60,913 nt of DNA from Defluviicoccus sp. (GCA_028820505.1 JAPPIT010000141.1:1-60913), one strand, 5' to 3'. Shown: positions 7,721 to 18,343, counted from the stretch's first letter. Numbers and translations: made by a program. Notes: generated by a model from the sequence alone, not told the origin.

Positions 7721-8329
7721 CTAGCGGGCCGGCGACCCGGCTGCGAGCTCGGAATCCGTCTCGCCCGGATCGTCGTCCGACAGGGGTTGCACGTCGCCGA
7801 TCAGCGTTCCGCCGCGTTCGATCTCCAGCTGGCCGTAGGCGATTTTGCCCCGGACCCGTCCGGAGGCCCGCACCGTCAGGACGCTGTGCGCGGTCAGCAC
7901 GCCCTCGACCGTGCCGCTGATATCGGCGTTCTCGACATCCGCATTTCCCTTGAAGACGCCGGTCCTGGCAATTTCGAGTTCCCGGCAACCGTCCATTTCG
8001 GTCTCGACCGAACCCTCGACGATAAGCTTTTCGCAGGACTCTATCCGCCCGCTGAGGGCGATGCTGCGCCCCACCACCAGGCACTTGCCCTCGCTGTCGG
8101 CACCGGGGGCGATGCGGCGAACGGGCTCCGTCTGAGGAGCGGCGACGCGACGCGAGGGCCGTGTCCGCGCCGCGCGGGCGGGCATCGTCGGCGGGGCGGG
8201 AGGGGGCTCCCTGGACGGCACGTCGAGCGGCATGTCCGCGTCGGACCCCTCGGGCAGCCCGGCCTCGCCGGATCCGTCCTGCGCCTCGTTCTTCGCCCCT
8301 TCGGCGTCGTTTTTCTTGCGACCGAACAT
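7721..8329 (-). CDS. bactofilin family cytoskeletal protein
   Basis: 202 residues from the ATG at 8329. It starts MFGRKK, the usual bactofilin N-terminus, continues with a disordered Pro/Ala-rich segment (to about residue 70), and then the beta-helical polymer-forming domain (about 75-180; CLVVGRSIALSGRIESCEKL, then repeats such as GVFKGNADVENADISGTVEG). It ends in an acidic tail. Bactofilins polymerise without nucleotide at the inner membrane and position cell-wall or polarity factors. An AGGAAG site 8-9 nt upstream supports 8329 over upstream in-frame starts. The downstream lipoprotein is in the same frame and probably coupled. Confidence 0.9.
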   Translation of the reverse strand: MFGRKKNDAEGAKNEAQDGSGEAGLPEGSDADMPLDVPSREPPPAPPTMPARAARTRPSRRVAAPQTEPVRRIAPGADSEGKCLVVGRSIALSGRIESCEKLIVEGSVETEMDGCRELEIARTGVFKGNADVENADISGTVEGVLTAHSVLTVRASGRVRGKIAYGQLEIERGGTLIGDVQPLSDDDPGETDSELAAGSPAR

Positions 8330-8402
8330 ATCCAACACTTCCTGGTCCGCGTCCCACGACGAGCCCATGTCTCCAACTCCGGTTTCGGGCCGAACCGCGA
8401 TC

Positions 8403-9074
8403 TCAGGCCTCCACCTGGCGCCGTTCCAAGGCGTCGAACTCATGCACCATAAACGCAGTCGCGATTATGGGCATCAACCAATTGATCACGGGGATGCTGA
8501 ACAGGACCGTGATCAGAATCCCTCCGAAAAAAACGCGCCAGCGGGACCGCCCGCGCAACAGGCGCGCCGCGCGGGGCTCGATCCGGCGCAGCGCCACCAG
8601 CTCGAAATATTCCCGCCCCAATAGATAGCCGTTCAACCCGTAGAAAACAAAGACATTCAGGCCCGGGACCAGGTAAAGCGGCAGGACCAGGACGTTGAGG
8701 ATCGCGGCCACCAGGACGAGCCTGACGGTGGAGGCGAGGGAGGAGGCGACGGACTGCCCCGCCGCCGCCGGCTTGTCCGGATAGTGTCTGGCGTCCACCG
8801 CGTCGGCGATTTCCTCCAGAAAAAGCCCGACCACGACCGTGGCGACCAGCGGGAACGCCATGATTCCGACGACGATCGCGCCGGCGCCGGCAACCGCCTT
8901 GATCGTCCAGTCCAGCCACGCGATGCCGAACAGGGTGAGCGCGTCGAGCGCCCAGCCGAGCGAGATCGTCAGGAGGACGAACAGCCCCGCCGAGACCGCG
9001 ACGGTCTTGAGGGCGACCGCACGGAAGGCCGGATCGAAGGCCTGTCGGACGGCGAGGAGAAGGTTGCGGGGCAT
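8403..9074 (-). CDS. EI24/CysZ-like integral membrane protein
   Basis: 223 residues with about four or five hydrophobic helices and the EI24-family pattern: PAFRAVALKT near the N-terminus, then YLVPGLNVFVFYGLNGYLLG and a C-terminal FSIPVINWLMPIIATAFMVH. Related CysZ proteins move sulfate, but most alphaproteobacterial members are uncharacterised, so the substrate is not assigned. It lies 73 bp upstream of bactofilin on the same strand and is divergent from the PfkB kinase gene. Confidence 0.78.
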   Translation of the reverse strand: MPRNLLLAVRQAFDPAFRAVALKTVAVSAGLFVLLTISLGWALDALTLFGIAWLDWTIKAVAGAGAIVVGIMAFPLVATVVVGLFLEEIADAVDARHYPDKPAAAGQSVASSLASTVRLVLVAAILNVLVLPLYLVPGLNVFVFYGLNGYLLGREYFELVALRRIEPRAARLLRGRSRWRVFFGGILITVLFSIPVINWLMPIIATAFMVHEFDALERRQVEA

Positions 9075-9183
9075 CGATGCGGCTCGGACGGGATCTAGGG
9101 CTCCGCGCGGGCTCGCCCGGCCCGGCGCGGCGAGTATACTTCCGCCGCCCGAGAGCCGCGACCGCAGCATCCGGAGATGTCCC

Positions 9184-10176
9184 GTGACCGACGCTTCCGC
9201 GCCCTTCGACGTGGTCGGACTTGGCAACGCGATCGTCGATGTCGTGGTGCAGACCGACGACTCCACGCTGGACGCGCTCGGGCTGACGAAGGGCGCGACG
9301 ACGCTGATCGACTCGGACCGGGCCGCCGCGATCCGCCCGTACATGGAGGGCGGGATCGAGATGTCGGGCGGGTCGGCGGCCAACACCGTCGCGGGGCTCG
9401 CCTCGCTGGGCGGCAGGGGCGCCTTCCTCGGCAGGGTCGGCGGCGACGAATTGGGAAGGACGTTCCGCGACGCCATCACGGCGATCGGCGTCGAGTATCG
9501 TTCCCCGCCGGCGCCGGGCGGGCCGGAGACCGCGCGCTGCCTGGTCCTGGTCACGCCCGACGCCGAGCGGACCATGCTGACTTTCCTCGGCGTCTCGACC
9601 GCGTTCGGGCCCGATGACGTGGATCCCGGGCTGATCGAGAATGCCGCGATCGTCTATCTGGAGGGTTATCTGTTCGACGAGGAGCGGGCGAAGGCGGCGT
9701 TCGTCAGGGCGGCCGAGCTCGCCCATGCGGCGGGCCGAAGGGTCGCGCTGTCGCTGTCCGATCCGTTCTGCGTCGAGCGGCACCGCGCCGCGTTCCGCCA
9801 TCTCGTGCACGGTCATGTCGACATCCTGTTCGCCAACGAGGCGGAGATCGCGGGGCTCTACGAGGCCGGGGATTTCGACGAGGCGTGCCGGCGCGCCGCC
9901 GCCGACTGTCCCTTCGCGGCGTTGACCAGGGGCGCCGCCGGCTCGGTCATCGCGACCGGCGGCGAAATCGTCCGGGTCGGCGCAGCGCCGGTCGGGAAGG
10001 TGGTCGACACCACCGGAGCCGGCGATCTCTATGCCGCCGGCGTCCTGTTCGGACTCTCGCGCGGCTACGAGCCGGACCTCTGCGGGCGGATCGGCGCCAT
10101 CGCGGCCGCCGAAATCGTCGGCCATTACGGGGCGCGGCCGCAAGCGCGGCTTGCGGACCTGCTTCCGACCGCCTGA
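9184..10176 (+). CDS. PfkB-family sugar/nucleoside kinase, probable adenosine kinase
   Basis: 330 residues from a GTG start at 9184 with GGAG upstream. Ribokinase-family features are the N-terminal VVGLGNAIVDVVVQTD, the GGSAANTVAGLASLGG glycine motif (about residues 62-77) and the C-terminal anion-hole and catalytic base motif DTTGAGDLYAAGVL (about 276-289). Alphaproteobacterial proteins of this type are annotated as adenosine kinases (adenosine + ATP to AMP + ADP), but the sequence alone does not fix the substrate. A TATACT box at 9135-9140 may be part of the promoter; no clear -35 was seen. Confidence 0.88.
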   Translation: MTDASAPFDVVGLGNAIVDVVVQTDDSTLDALGLTKGATTLIDSDRAAAIRPYMEGGIEMSGGSAANTVAGLASLGGRGAFLGRVGGDELGRTFRDAITAIGVEYRSPPAPGGPETARCLVLVTPDAERTMLTFLGVSTAFGPDDVDPGLIENAAIVYLEGYLFDEERAKAAFVRAAELAHAAGRRVALSLSDPFCVERHRAAFRHLVHGHVDILFANEAEIAGLYEAGDFDEACRRAAADCPFAALTRGAAGSVIATGGEIVRVGAAPVGKVVDTTGAGDLYAAGVLFGLSRGYEPDLCGRIGAIAAAEIVGHYGARPQARLADLLPTA

Positions 10177-10209
10177 AGAGCGGCGGCTTTCCGGCTGGGC
10201 GCACCCGTC

Positions 10210-12030
10210 ATGGAACTCCGCAATATCGCCCTGATCGCGCATGTCGATCACGGCAAGACGACGCTCGTCGACTCCATGCTCCGCGCCGCCGGCGCGGTGC
10301 GCGCCAACCAGCGCATCGCCGACCGCGCGCTCGATTCCAACGACCAGGAGCGGGAACGCGGGATCACCATCCTCGCGAAATGCACCGCCGTCCTGTGGCG
10401 CGGGATAAAGATCAACATCGTCGATACCCCCGGGCACGCGGATTTCGGCGGAGAGGTCGAGCGTATCCTCTCGATGGTGGACGGCGCCCTGCTCCTCGTC
10501 GACGCCGCCGAGGGCCCGATGCCGCAGACCAAGTTCGTGCTCGCCAAGGCTCTCGAACGCGGCCTCGCCCCCATCGTCGTGGTCAACAAGGTGGACCGCC
10601 GCGATGGCAGGCCGCACGCGGTCGTCGATGCGGTGTTCGACCTGTTCGCGGCGCTTGGCGCGAACGAGGACCAGCTCGACTTCCCCACCCTCTACGCATC
10701 CGCCAGGGAGGGCTGGGCGGCGGACGAGCTCGACGCGCCGAGGGTCGGGATGGAGCCGCTGTTCCGCGCGATCGCCGCCAATGTGGGACCGCCCGAATGC
10801 GATCCCGACGGACCGTTCGCCATGCTCGCCAGCATCCTCGAATACGACGCCCATCTCGGGCGGGTCCTGACGGGCCGGATCGCGCGCGGCGCGGCCGAGG
10901 TCAACATGCCGGTGACGGCGCTCGACCGGGACGGCAGCGCGGTCGAGCACGCGCGGATGACCAAGCTGCTGACCTTCAACGGTCTCGCGCGCGAACCCGC
11001 CCGGCGGGTGCTGGCCGGCGACATCGTGGCGATCGCCGGGCTGAAGAACGCGACGGTCGCCGACACCGTGGCCGCGGCCGACGCGCCCGAAGCGCTCCCC
11101 GCCGCTCCGGTCGATCCGCCCACGCTCGCGATGCGGTTCGCGATCAACGACTCGCCCCTCGCCGGACGCGAAGGCGACAAGGTGACGTCCCGGATGCTGC
11201 GCGACCGGCTGTTCCGCGAGGCCGAGAGCAACGTCGCCATCGACCTGCGCACGATCGACGGCGAGGACGGCGTCGAGGTGCGCGGGCGCGGGGAATTGCA
11301 GCTCGGCGTGCTGATCGAAACCCTCCGGCGCGAAGGTTACGAGCTTTCGGTTTCCAGGCCGCGCGTGCTCTACCGCACCGACCCCGCGACCGGCGCGCGC
11401 CTCGAACCGCTCGAGGAGGTGATCGTCGATGTCGACGACGCCCATGTCGGCGTCGTCGTCGAGTCGCTCGGACGCCGGGGCGGCGAGATGTCCGACATGC
11501 GGCCCTCGGGGGGCGGAAAGACGCGGATCTCCTTCATCGCCCCCTCGCGGGGGTTGATCGGTTTCCTGGGCGTGCTGATGAACGATACTCGCGGCACCGG
11601 CGCGATGAGCCGCCTATTCCACGGCTACGGCCTGCATCGGGGTCCGCTGGAGGACCGGCGCCGGGGCGTGCTGATCTCCACCGGCGACGGCGAGGCGGTG
11701 GAATACGCGCTGCACAATCTGGAGGAGCGCGGGGTGCTCTTCGTCGAGCCGGGCGAGCGTGTCTATGGCGGCATGATCGTGGGCGAGCACAGCCGCGGCC
11801 AGGACCTCGAGGTCAACCCGCTCAAGACCAAGCAGCTCACCAACATCCGCGCCGCCGGAAAGGACGAGGGAATCCGCCTCACGCCAGCGCGTAGGCTGCG
11901 GCTGGAGGAGGCCATCTCCTATATTGCCGATGACGAGCTGGTCGAGGTGACGCCCAACAGCATCCGGTTGCGCAAGGCGCTGCTGGATGCGCACGCGCGC
12001 AGGCGGGCGCGGCGCAGGGCGGCCGGATGA
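10210..12030 (+). CDS. typA: translational GTPase TypA/BipA
   Basis: 606 residues. The G domain begins at the N-terminus with AHVDHGKT (10-17), the switch region with RGITI, DTPGH (about 76-80) and NKVD (about 127-130). EF-G-like domains III and V and the TypA-specific C-terminal domain follow ([20 protein letters not shown]). It binds the ribosome and affects assembly and stress adaptation. It overlaps the downstream transporter by four bases (ATGA), indicating translational coupling. Confidence 0.96.
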   Translation: MELRNIALIAHVDHGKTTLVDSMLRAAGAVRANQRIADRALDSNDQERERGITILAKCTAVLWRGIKINIVDTPGHADFGGEVERILSMVDGALLLVDAAEGPMPQTKFVLAKALERGLAPIVVVNKVDRRDGRPHAVVDAVFDLFAALGANEDQLDFPTLYASAREGWAADELDAPRVGMEPLFRAIAANVGPPECDPDGPFAMLASILEYDAHLGRVLTGRIARGAAEVNMPVTALDRDGSAVEHARMTKLLTFNGLAREPARRVLAGDIVAIAGLKNATVADTVAAADAPEALPAAPVDPPTLAMRFAINDSPLAGREGDKVTSRMLRDRLFREAESNVAIDLRTIDGEDGVEVRGRGELQLGVLIETLRREGYELSVSRPRVLYRTDPATGARLEPLEEVIVDVDDAHVGVVVESLGRRGGEMSDMRPSGGGKTRISFIAPSRGLIGFLGVLMNDTRGTGAMSRLFHGYGLHRGPLEDRRRGVLISTGDGEAVEYALHNLEERGVLFVEPGERVYGGMIVGEHSRGQDLEVNPLKTKQLTNIRAAGKDEGIRLTPARRLRLEEAISYIADDELVEVTPNSIRLRKALLDAHARRRARRRAAG

Positions 12031-13355
12031 CCGGACCGTCCGCGCCGCGCCGCGCCCTGACGCAGGCCAAGAGCGCGCTATCGGTCTATCGCGACCGCCG
12101 CCTCGCGGCGATCTTCGGCCTCGGCGTGGCGAGCGGCCTGCCGTCGTCGCTGGTCTTCGCGACCCTGTCGATCTGGCTGCGCGAGGAGGGGCTGAGCAGG
12201 ACCGCGATCGGCCTGTTCGGCGCCGTGGCGACGCCGTATGCGATCAATTTCCTCTGGGCGCCCGTCCTCGACCACGCGCGGCTGCCCGTGCTCGGCGCTC
12301 TCGGGCGGCGGCGGTCGTGGATCGTCGCCGTCCAGGCGCTGCTCTGCCTCGCGATCGCCGCGATGGCGCTCGCCGATCCCACCGCGCAGACCGCGATGCT
12401 TGCCCTGGCGGCGTTCGTCGTGGCGGTGCTGTCGGCGACGCAGGATGTCGCGATCGACGCCTACAGGGTCGAGATCCTCGAACCCGAGACCTACGGCGCG
12501 GGGGCGGCGGTCGCGGTGCTCGGCTGGCATCTCGGCGCCTTCGCTTCCGGGGCCGGCGCGCTCTATGTCGCGCACGCCGTCTCCTGGCAGGCGGCCTATC
12601 TGGGGGCCGGCGTTCTGCTCGCGCTCCTGATGGCGGTTCCGCTGCTGGCTCCGGAACCGCGATCCGACGGCATCGCGCCGCGCGTGAAGAGGGCGGGCGA
12701 GTGGCTGCGCCGCGCGGTCGTCGCGCCCTTCGCCGAGTTTCTCGGACGCCTCGGCGGCCTCGCCGTCGTCGTCATCGGCTTCATCGTCTTCTACAAGTTC
12801 GGGGAGGCCATGCTCGGGCGCATGGCCGGCGTCTTCTATGTCGACCTCGCCTTCACCAAGGTCGAGATCGCCAACTACGCCAAGACCGTCGGCCTCGCCG
12901 CGACGCTGCTGGGCGTCGTTCTCGGCGGCATACTCTGCGCGCGGGTCCGGATCGTCACCGCGCTGTTCGCCGGCGGGATCGCGATGGCCTCGACCAATCT
13001 CCTGTTCGCGCTGCTGGCGTGGACGGGAAAGGACCATGGCCTGCTTGCCGCGGCCGTCTTCCTCGACAACCTCACGGCCGGACTCGCGACCAGCGCCTTC
13101 GTCGCGTTCCTGTCGGGCCTCTGCAACCGGGAGTTCACCGCGACCCAGTACGCGCTGCTCGCCTCGATCGGCAATTTCGCGCGCATCCAGCTCGGCGCCC
13201 TGTCCGGCTGGACGGTCGACCGCATGGACGGCGACTGGGCGGCTTTCTTCGTCCTCACGACGGTTGCCGTGCTGCCCGGCCTGGCCCTGCTGCTGATCGT
13301 GAGACGGCGGCTCCCGCCGCCCCCCGCTCAGCCGGGCGAAACCTCGAGTCCGTAA
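12027..13355 (+). CDS. AmpG-like MFS transporter (muropeptide permease family)
   Basis: 442 residues with about 12 hydrophobic helices. The first-loop and helix pattern (GLPSSLVFATLSIWLREEGLS, then FLWAPVLD) and the TQDVAIDAYRVEIL segment (about residues 146-159) are characteristic of AmpG permeases, which import anhydromuropeptides for cell-wall recycling. The substrate is inferred from the family. The start ATG overlaps the typA stop. The last 28 bp overlap the 3' end of convergent phoB, leaving no room for a terminator. Confidence 0.85.
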   Translation: MTGPSAPRRALTQAKSALSVYRDRRLAAIFGLGVASGLPSSLVFATLSIWLREEGLSRTAIGLFGAVATPYAINFLWAPVLDHARLPVLGALGRRRSWIVAVQALLCLAIAAMALADPTAQTAMLALAAFVVAVLSATQDVAIDAYRVEILEPETYGAGAAVAVLGWHLGAFASGAGALYVAHAVSWQAAYLGAGVLLALLMAVPLLAPEPRSDGIAPRVKRAGEWLRRAVVAPFAEFLGRLGGLAVVVIGFIVFYKFGEAMLGRMAGVFYVDLAFTKVEIANYAKTVGLAATLLGVVLGGILCARVRIVTALFAGGIAMASTNLLFALLAWTGKDHGLLAAAVFLDNLTAGLATSAFVAFLSGLCNREFTATQYALLASIGNFARIQLGALSGWTVDRMDGDWAAFFVLTTVAVLPGLALLLIVRRRLPPPPAQPGETSSP

Positions 13356-14020
13356 CCCGCCGAGCGGACGGTGCGGATGACGTCGGCCTGTCCCCCGTCG
13401 TTGAGTGCCTTGCGGAGCCGCCGGATGTGGACGTCGACCGTCCGCGTGTCGACATAGATGTCGTGGCCCCAGACCGCGTCGATCAGCTGATCGCGCGAGA
13501 ACACGCGGCCCGGATGCTCCAGGAGATGGCGCAGCAGCCGGTACTCGGTCGGGCCGAGCCGGACGCCGCGGCCGCCGCGCGTGACGCGGTGGGCGGCGAG
13601 GTCCATCTCGATGTCGCCGAAGGCGAGGCGCTCCCCGGCGAGCGCCGGCCGCACGCGGCGCAGCACGGCCCGGATGCGCGCGACGAGCTCGTCGGTGGAG
13701 AACGGCTTCGAGACATAGTCGTCGGCGCCCGTGTCGAGGCCGCGGATCCTGTCGGCTTCCTCGGCCCGCGCCGTCAGGATGATGATCGGGATGTTGCGCG
13801 TGGCCGGTTTCCGGCGCAGCTGGCGGCACACCTCGATGCCGCTCATGTGCGGCATCATCCAGTCCAGAAGGACGAGGTCCACCCGCCGCTCCGAGACGAT
13901 CGTCAACGCTTCTTCGCCGTCGGGAGCGGCGAGCACTTCGAGACCCGCGCGCTCGAGGTTGTAGCGCAGCAGCGTCAGCAGGTCGGTTTCGTCATCGACC
14001 AGCAGGATGACCGGTTTCAT
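13328..14020 (-). CDS. phoB: phosphate regulon response regulator PhoB
   Basis: 230 residues. The receiver domain has the phosphoacceptor Asp53 (DLVLLDWMMP), an acidic pair near residues 9-10 and the conserved Lys in DYVSKPFS. The C-terminal winged-helix OmpR-type domain (about 135-228) has RTVDVHIRRLRKAL and TVRSAGYGL. It activates PHO-box promoters when phosphorylated by PhoR. It is the last gene of the pstSCAB-phoU-phoB unit, 21 bp after phoU. Confidence 0.96.
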   Translation of the reverse strand: MKPVILLVDDETDLLTLLRYNLERAGLEVLAAPDGEEALTIVSERRVDLVLLDWMMPHMSGIEVCRQLRRKPATRNIPIIILTARAEEADRIRGLDTGADDYVSKPFSTDELVARIRAVLRRVRPALAGERLAFGDIEMDLAAHRVTRGGRGVRLGPTEYRLLRHLLEHPGRVFSRDQLIDAVWGHDIYVDTRTVDVHIRRLRKALNDGGQADVIRTVRSAGYGLEVSPG

Positions 14021-14041
14021 CGCGTCCCGTTCTCCCGCCGC

Positions 14042-14752
14042 TCAATTCGTGCCGCCGACCTCGTGATCGGCGGTCGTGCCGCGCGGCCGCTCGCCGCGCA
14101 TCCGCGTGCCCTCGACGAGATAGTGGATGATCTCCGCGATGTTGGTCACATGGTCGCCGACGCGCTCGATATGCTTGGCGATGAACAGCAGGTGGGTGCA
14201 CGGCGTGATGCTCCGGGGGTCCTCCATCATGTAGGTCAGAAGCTCGCGGAACAGGCTCGTATACATGTCGTCGACCTCGCGGTCGGACGCCCAGACCGCC
14301 ATCGCCTTGTCGACATTTCGCTCGACATAGGCATCCAGCACCTCCTTGATCATCTGCTGGACCTGGCGGCTCATCCGGGGGATGGCGTGCACCGGCCGCA
14401 CCGGCGCGACCTCGGAAAGCGCCAGCGAGCGCCGCGCGATGTTGGACGCGTAATCGGCGATGCGCTCGAGGTCGGAGGCGATCTTCAGCGCCGCGATGAC
14501 GTTCCTGAGATCGAGCGCCATCGGCTGGCGCAGCGCGATCAGCACCGTCGCCTTCTCGTCGATCTCGAAGTTCAGGTCGTCCACCCGCTCGTCGTCGGCG
14601 ACCACCGTCTCGGCGAGATCGGGATTGCGGCTGACGAGGGCTTCGGTGGCGCGCGCGAGCTGCGACTCGGTCAGACCGCCCATGCGCGCGATCATGTCGT
14701 TCAGCTCGCGGAGCTCCTCGTCGTAGGACCTGACGATGTGTTCGGCTTCCAT
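14042..14752 (-). CDS. phoU: phosphate signalling protein PhoU
   Basis: 236 residues with two PhoU helical-bundle domains; the metal-binding type motifs DLERIADYASNIARR (about 98-112) and IERVGDHVTNIAEII (about 200-214) are both present. PhoU connects the Pst transporter to PhoR and keeps the regulon off when phosphate is plentiful. It sits between pstB (34 bp upstream) and phoB. Confidence 0.96.
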   Translation of the reverse strand: MEAEHIVRSYDEELRELNDMIARMGGLTESQLARATEALVSRNPDLAETVVADDERVDDLNFEIDEKATVLIALRQPMALDLRNVIAALKIASDLERIADYASNIARRSLALSEVAPVRPVHAIPRMSRQVQQMIKEVLDAYVERNVDKAMAVWASDREVDDMYTSLFRELLTYMMEDPRSITPCTHLLFIAKHIERVGDHVTNIAEIIHYLVEGTRMRGERPRGTTADHEVGGTN

Positions 14753-14786
14753 GGCGAGTTCCTCGTTCGCCCGGCCGGCGGCGCGA

Positions 14787-15623
14787 CTAGCCGAAGCGGC
14801 CGGTGATGTAGCCCTGCGTGCGCTCGTCGCCGGGGTTGGTGAAAATCTGCTCCGTGCTGCCGACCTCCACCAGGTTGCCGAGATGGAAGAACGCGGTCTT
14901 CTGCGATACGCGCGCGGCCTGCTGCATCGAGTGGGTGACGATGACGATGGTGAAGTTCTCCCGCAGCTCGTCGATCAGCTCCTCGATCCGGGCGGTGGCG
15001 ATGGGATCGAGGGCGGAGCAAGGCTCGTCCATCAGGATCACCTCCGGGCTGATGGCGATCGCGCGGGCGATGCAGAGCCGCTGCTGCTGGCCGCCCGACA
15101 GGCCGGTGCCCGGCTCGTCGATGCGGTCCTTGACCTCCTCCAGAAGCCCCGCCCGGTCGAGGCTCGAATGCACGATGTCGTCGAGCTCCGCGCGGGTCCC
15201 GGCGATGCCGTGGATGCGGGGGCCGTAGGCGACATTGTCGTATATCGACTTGGGAAACGGGTTGGGCTTCTGGAACACCATGCCGACTCGCGCGCGCAGC
15301 AACACGACATCGAGGGCCGGGTCGTAGATATCCGCTCCGTCGAGAGTCATCCTGCCGACGACACGGCATCCCTCGATGACGTCGTTCATGCGGTTGAGGC
15401 AGCGGAGAAATGTCGACTTGCCGCAGCCGGACGGGCCGATAAGCGCCGTCACCCGGTTGGCCGGAATGTCGATGTCGACATTTCGGAGCGCTTGCTTGTC
15501 GCCATAGAAAACGCCGACTCCGGTCGCTTCGATCTTGGCCAGGGGAGCATTCCTCCGTTCCGGCTCGAAGTCCGGGTCGGGTGTCGGATCCGCGATCCCC
15601 GCCGCTGTCGTCGTTTCGTCCAC
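14787..15623 (-). CDS. pstB: phosphate ABC transporter ATPase PstB
   Basis: 278 residues. Walker A GPSGCGKS is at 63-70, the signature is LSGGQQQR (about 174-181) and Walker B is VILMDEP followed by CSALDP. A 30-residue polar N-terminal extension precedes the usual PstB start region ([17 protein letters not shown]). It energises phosphate import by the PstCA channel. It lies 22 bp after pstA. Confidence 0.97.
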   Translation of the reverse strand: MDETTTAAGIADPTPDPDFEPERRNAPLAKIEATGVGVFYGDKQALRNVDIDIPANRVTALIGPSGCGKSTFLRCLNRMNDVIEGCRVVGRMTLDGADIYDPALDVVLLRARVGMVFQKPNPFPKSIYDNVAYGPRIHGIAGTRAELDDIVHSSLDRAGLLEEVKDRIDEPGTGLSGGQQQRLCIARAIAISPEVILMDEPCSALDPIATARIEELIDELRENFTIVIVTHSMQQAARVSQKTAFFHLGNLVEVGSTEQIFTNPGDERTQGYITGRFG

Positions 15624-15645
15624 TATCGTTCTCCCGCCGGCTGGC

Positions 15646-16968
15646 TTACCAGCGCCTTTCGAATTTCCGCCTCAGATAGATCGCGACCGCGTTCATGATG
15701 ACCAGGAAGCCCAGCAGCACCATGATCGCCGCGCTGGTCTTCTCGACGAAGCTCCTCTCCGGCATGTCACTCCAGAGATAGATCTGCACCGGAAGCACGG
15801 TGGCCGGGCTCAGCGGATCGGTCGGAATGTCGACGATGAAGGCGACCATGCCGATCATCAGGAGCGGCGCCGTCTCGCCCAGCGCCTGGGCCATGCCGAT
15901 GATGGTTCCGGTCAGGATGCCGGGCAGCGCCAGCGGCAGCACGTGATGGTTGATCACCTGCAGCCTGGACGCGCCGATGCCGAGCGCCGCCTCGCGGATC
16001 GACGGCGGCACCGCCTTGAGCGCCGCCCGGGTCGCGATGATTATGGTGGGCAGCGTCATCAGCGCCAGCACCATCCCGCCGGCGAGCGGCGCCGAGCGCG
16101 GCACCCCGAAGAAGTTGAGGATCACGGCGAGCCCCAGCAGCCCGAACACGATCGAGGGTACCGCGGCAAGGTTGTTGATGTTGACCTCGATCAGGTCGGT
16201 CCAGCGGTTCCTGGGCGCGAATTCCTCCAGATAGACCGCCGCCCCGACGCCGACCGGGAAGGACAGCAGCAGCGTCACCATCATGGCGAAGAACGAGCCC
16301 ATGATGGCGCCCCAGATGCCGGCGAGCTCCGGCTCGCGCGAGGCGCCCGCCGAGAAGAAGCGGGTGTTGAACCGGGTCTCCACCCTGCCGTCGGCGGCGA
16401 GCGAATCGATCCACGCCAGCTGCCTGTCCTCGATCGGGCGTTCCCGCTCGGGCCGGTCGCGGTCGATCTTGCCCTTGAGCAGCATGTCGACATCGTCGGA
16501 AGCGGTCAGCCAGACTTCCTTGCGCGAGCCCACGATCGAGGGGTCCGACAGCACCATGGCGTGCAGATCGTCTTCGGCGCCCCGGCTCAACAGCGCGTAT
16601 AGCGCCCGCCGGTCGCGCCGGTTCTTCACGTCGGCGAACCGGTCTCGCAGCGCGTTCTTGTAGAGCCCGCCGTAATTCCCCCGGGCCAGCGCCTCCGGCG
16701 TGTTCCCGCCCGTGGGGTCGAGCTGCTGCGCGTCGAAGGCGACGTCGAGCTTGATGTAGGTATGGACGAAGGCCTGGTAGCCCTGCGCGACGATGCTGAA
16801 CAGGAGCCAGGCGAGCGCGATCGTCGCGACTCCGATGGCGACGACGCCGCAGGCCTTGAACCGCCGTTCCGCCGCGTAGCGCCGGCGCAGACGGCGGTCG
16901 TCGAGCGCCGGCCGGTTCGGCGCCGGGTCCCGGTGTCTGCCGGACAGTGTCTCCCCGGCGTCAGTCAT
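15646..16968 (-). CDS. pstA: phosphate ABC transporter permease PstA, long form (DUF3333 N-terminus)
   Basis: 440 residues, longer than the roughly 300 of E. coli PstA. A DUF3333-type N-terminal region includes one membrane helix (about residues 37-60) and a large periplasmic segment of about 150 residues before the BPD transport domain with [20 protein letters not shown] and the EAA-like loop [19 protein letters not shown]. This extended form is usual in alphaproteobacteria. Its start overlaps the pstC stop by 8 bp. Confidence 0.95.
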   Translation of the reverse strand: MTDAGETLSGRHRDPAPNRPALDDRRLRRRYAAERRFKACGVVAIGVATIALAWLLFSIVAQGYQAFVHTYIKLDVAFDAQQLDPTGGNTPEALARGNYGGLYKNALRDRFADVKNRRDRRALYALLSRGAEDDLHAMVLSDPSIVGSRKEVWLTASDDVDMLLKGKIDRDRPERERPIEDRQLAWIDSLAADGRVETRFNTRFFSAGASREPELAGIWGAIMGSFFAMMVTLLLSFPVGVGAAVYLEEFAPRNRWTDLIEVNINNLAAVPSIVFGLLGLAVILNFFGVPRSAPLAGGMVLALMTLPTIIIATRAALKAVPPSIREAALGIGASRLQVINHHVLPLALPGILTGTIIGMAQALGETAPLLMIGMVAFIVDIPTDPLSPATVLPVQIYLWSDMPERSFVEKTSAAIMVLLGFLVIMNAVAIYLRRKFERRW

Positions 16969-18343
16969 ACTGCTCCCTGTACCTGCGCACCACGTGCAGG
17001 GCGACGACGTTCATCGCGAGCGTAAGGACGAACAGGACCAGCCCGAGCGCGAACGCCGCCAGGGTCTTGGCGCTGTCGAACTCCTGATCGCCGATCAGCA
17101 GGGTGACGATCTGCACCGTCACCGTCGTTACCGCCTCGAACGGGTTGGCGGTCAGGTTGGCGGCGAGACCGGCGGCCATCACCACGATCATCGTCTCGCC
17201 GATCGCCCGGCTGACGGCAAGCAGGCAGGCGGCGAAAATGCCGGGCAGCGCCGCCGGCAGGATCACGCGCTTGATCGTCTCCGACTTGGTCGCGCCCATC
17301 GCGAGCGATCCGTTGCGCAGCGCCTGGGGGACGGCGTTCATCACGTCGTCCGACAGCGACGAGATGAAGGGGATGATCATGATCCCCATGACCGTTCCCG
17401 CCGCGAGCGCGCTTTCGGAGGCGACGTCGAGGCCGACCGCCTCGCCCAGCCCGCGGAACAGCGGGGCCACCGTCAGCGCGGCGAAGAAGCCGTAGACCAC
17501 CGTCGGGATGCCGGCCAGGATCTCGAGGATCGGCTTGACCGCCGCGCGAACCCTGGGGTCGGCGTAGTCCGAGAGATAGATCGCGGACAGGAGCCCCACC
17601 GGAACCGCGATCAGCATCGCGATCGCGGTGATCAGCATGGTTCCGGCGAACAGCGGGATCGCGCCGAACACGCCCGTCGCGCCCACCTGGTCGGCCCGGA
17701 GCGCGGTCTGCGGGCTCCACTCGACGCCGAGGACGAAATCGAAGAAAGGGATTTTGCCGAAGAACCGGATCGATTCGAAGACCAGCGACAGCACGATCCC
17801 GACGGTCGTCAGGATCGCGATCGACGAGCATACGACGAGCAGGATATCGACCGTCCTCTCGACCCCGTTCCGCGCCCTGAGCGTCGGCGCGAGGCGGGTC
17901 CGGGCGAAGGCGAGGCCGGCGACCGCGAGCGCCAGCGCGACGACCGCGAGCGCGCCGTTGCCGGTGGCGTTCAGCCGGTTGAGATGGGCCGCCGCCGCGG
18001 CCACTTCCGGCGTCGCCCGGTCCGCGGAAAACGCGCCGTCCGCGACATTGCGGATGTCGTTGAGGAGAAGCGACATCCGGTCCGGGCCGAGATTGCGCAT
18101 CGCGTCGGGCAGCGCCGAGATCACGATGCTCTCGACGACGGTGGGCTGGATCGTCAGCCAGAGGGCGAAGATGCCCAGCGCCGGCAGGGCGCACCAGAGC
18201 GCCGCATAGGCGCCGTAATAACCCGGCCGGGAGTGCAGGGACCGGCTGCGCCCGCCGGCCATCGCGAAGGCCCGGCGGCGGCCGAAGTAGTAAGCGAAAA
18301 TCGATAGCGCGAGCAGGGCGACGATCAGCGATAGAGGAGACAT
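16961..18343 (-). CDS. pstC: phosphate ABC transporter permease PstC, long form
   Basis: 460 residues from the ATG at 18343. The N-terminus MSPLSLIVALLALSIFAYYF is a membrane helix ending in GRRRA, matching the extended PstC of alphaproteobacteria. The C-terminal two thirds is the permease domain with the EAA-type loop GSLAMGATKSETIKRVILP. The open frame continues to 18412, but that extension runs through an intrinsic terminator, so the start at 18343 is preferred. No strong ribosome-binding site is visible. Confidence 0.93.
   Translation of the reverse strand: MSPLSLIVALLALSIFAYYFGRRRAFAMAGGRSRSLHSRPGYYGAYAALWCALPALGIFALWLTIQPTVVESIVISALPDAMRNLGPDRMSLLLNDIRNVADGAFSADRATPEVAAAAAHLNRLNATGNGALAVVALALAVAGLAFARTRLAPTLRARNGVERTVDILLVVCSSIAILTTVGIVLSLVFESIRFFGKIPFFDFVLGVEWSPQTALRADQVGATGVFGAIPLFAGTMLITAIAMLIAVPVGLLSAIYLSDYADPRVRAAVKPILEILAGIPTVVYGFFAALTVAPLFRGLGEAVGLDVASESALAAGTVMGIMIIPFISSLSDDVMNAVPQALRNGSLAMGATKSETIKRVILPAALPGIFAACLLAVSRAIGETMIVVMAAGLAANLTANPFEAVTTVTVQIVTLLIGDQEFDSAKTLAAFALGLVLFVLTLAMNVVALHVVRRYREQYD

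Noticed and set aside
8440-11445. 1001-residue minus-strand open frame
   Set aside because: It runs opposite typA and the PfkB kinase, has Arg/Asp/His-rich low-complexity composition and no recognisable domain; it is a shadow of high-GC coding sequence.
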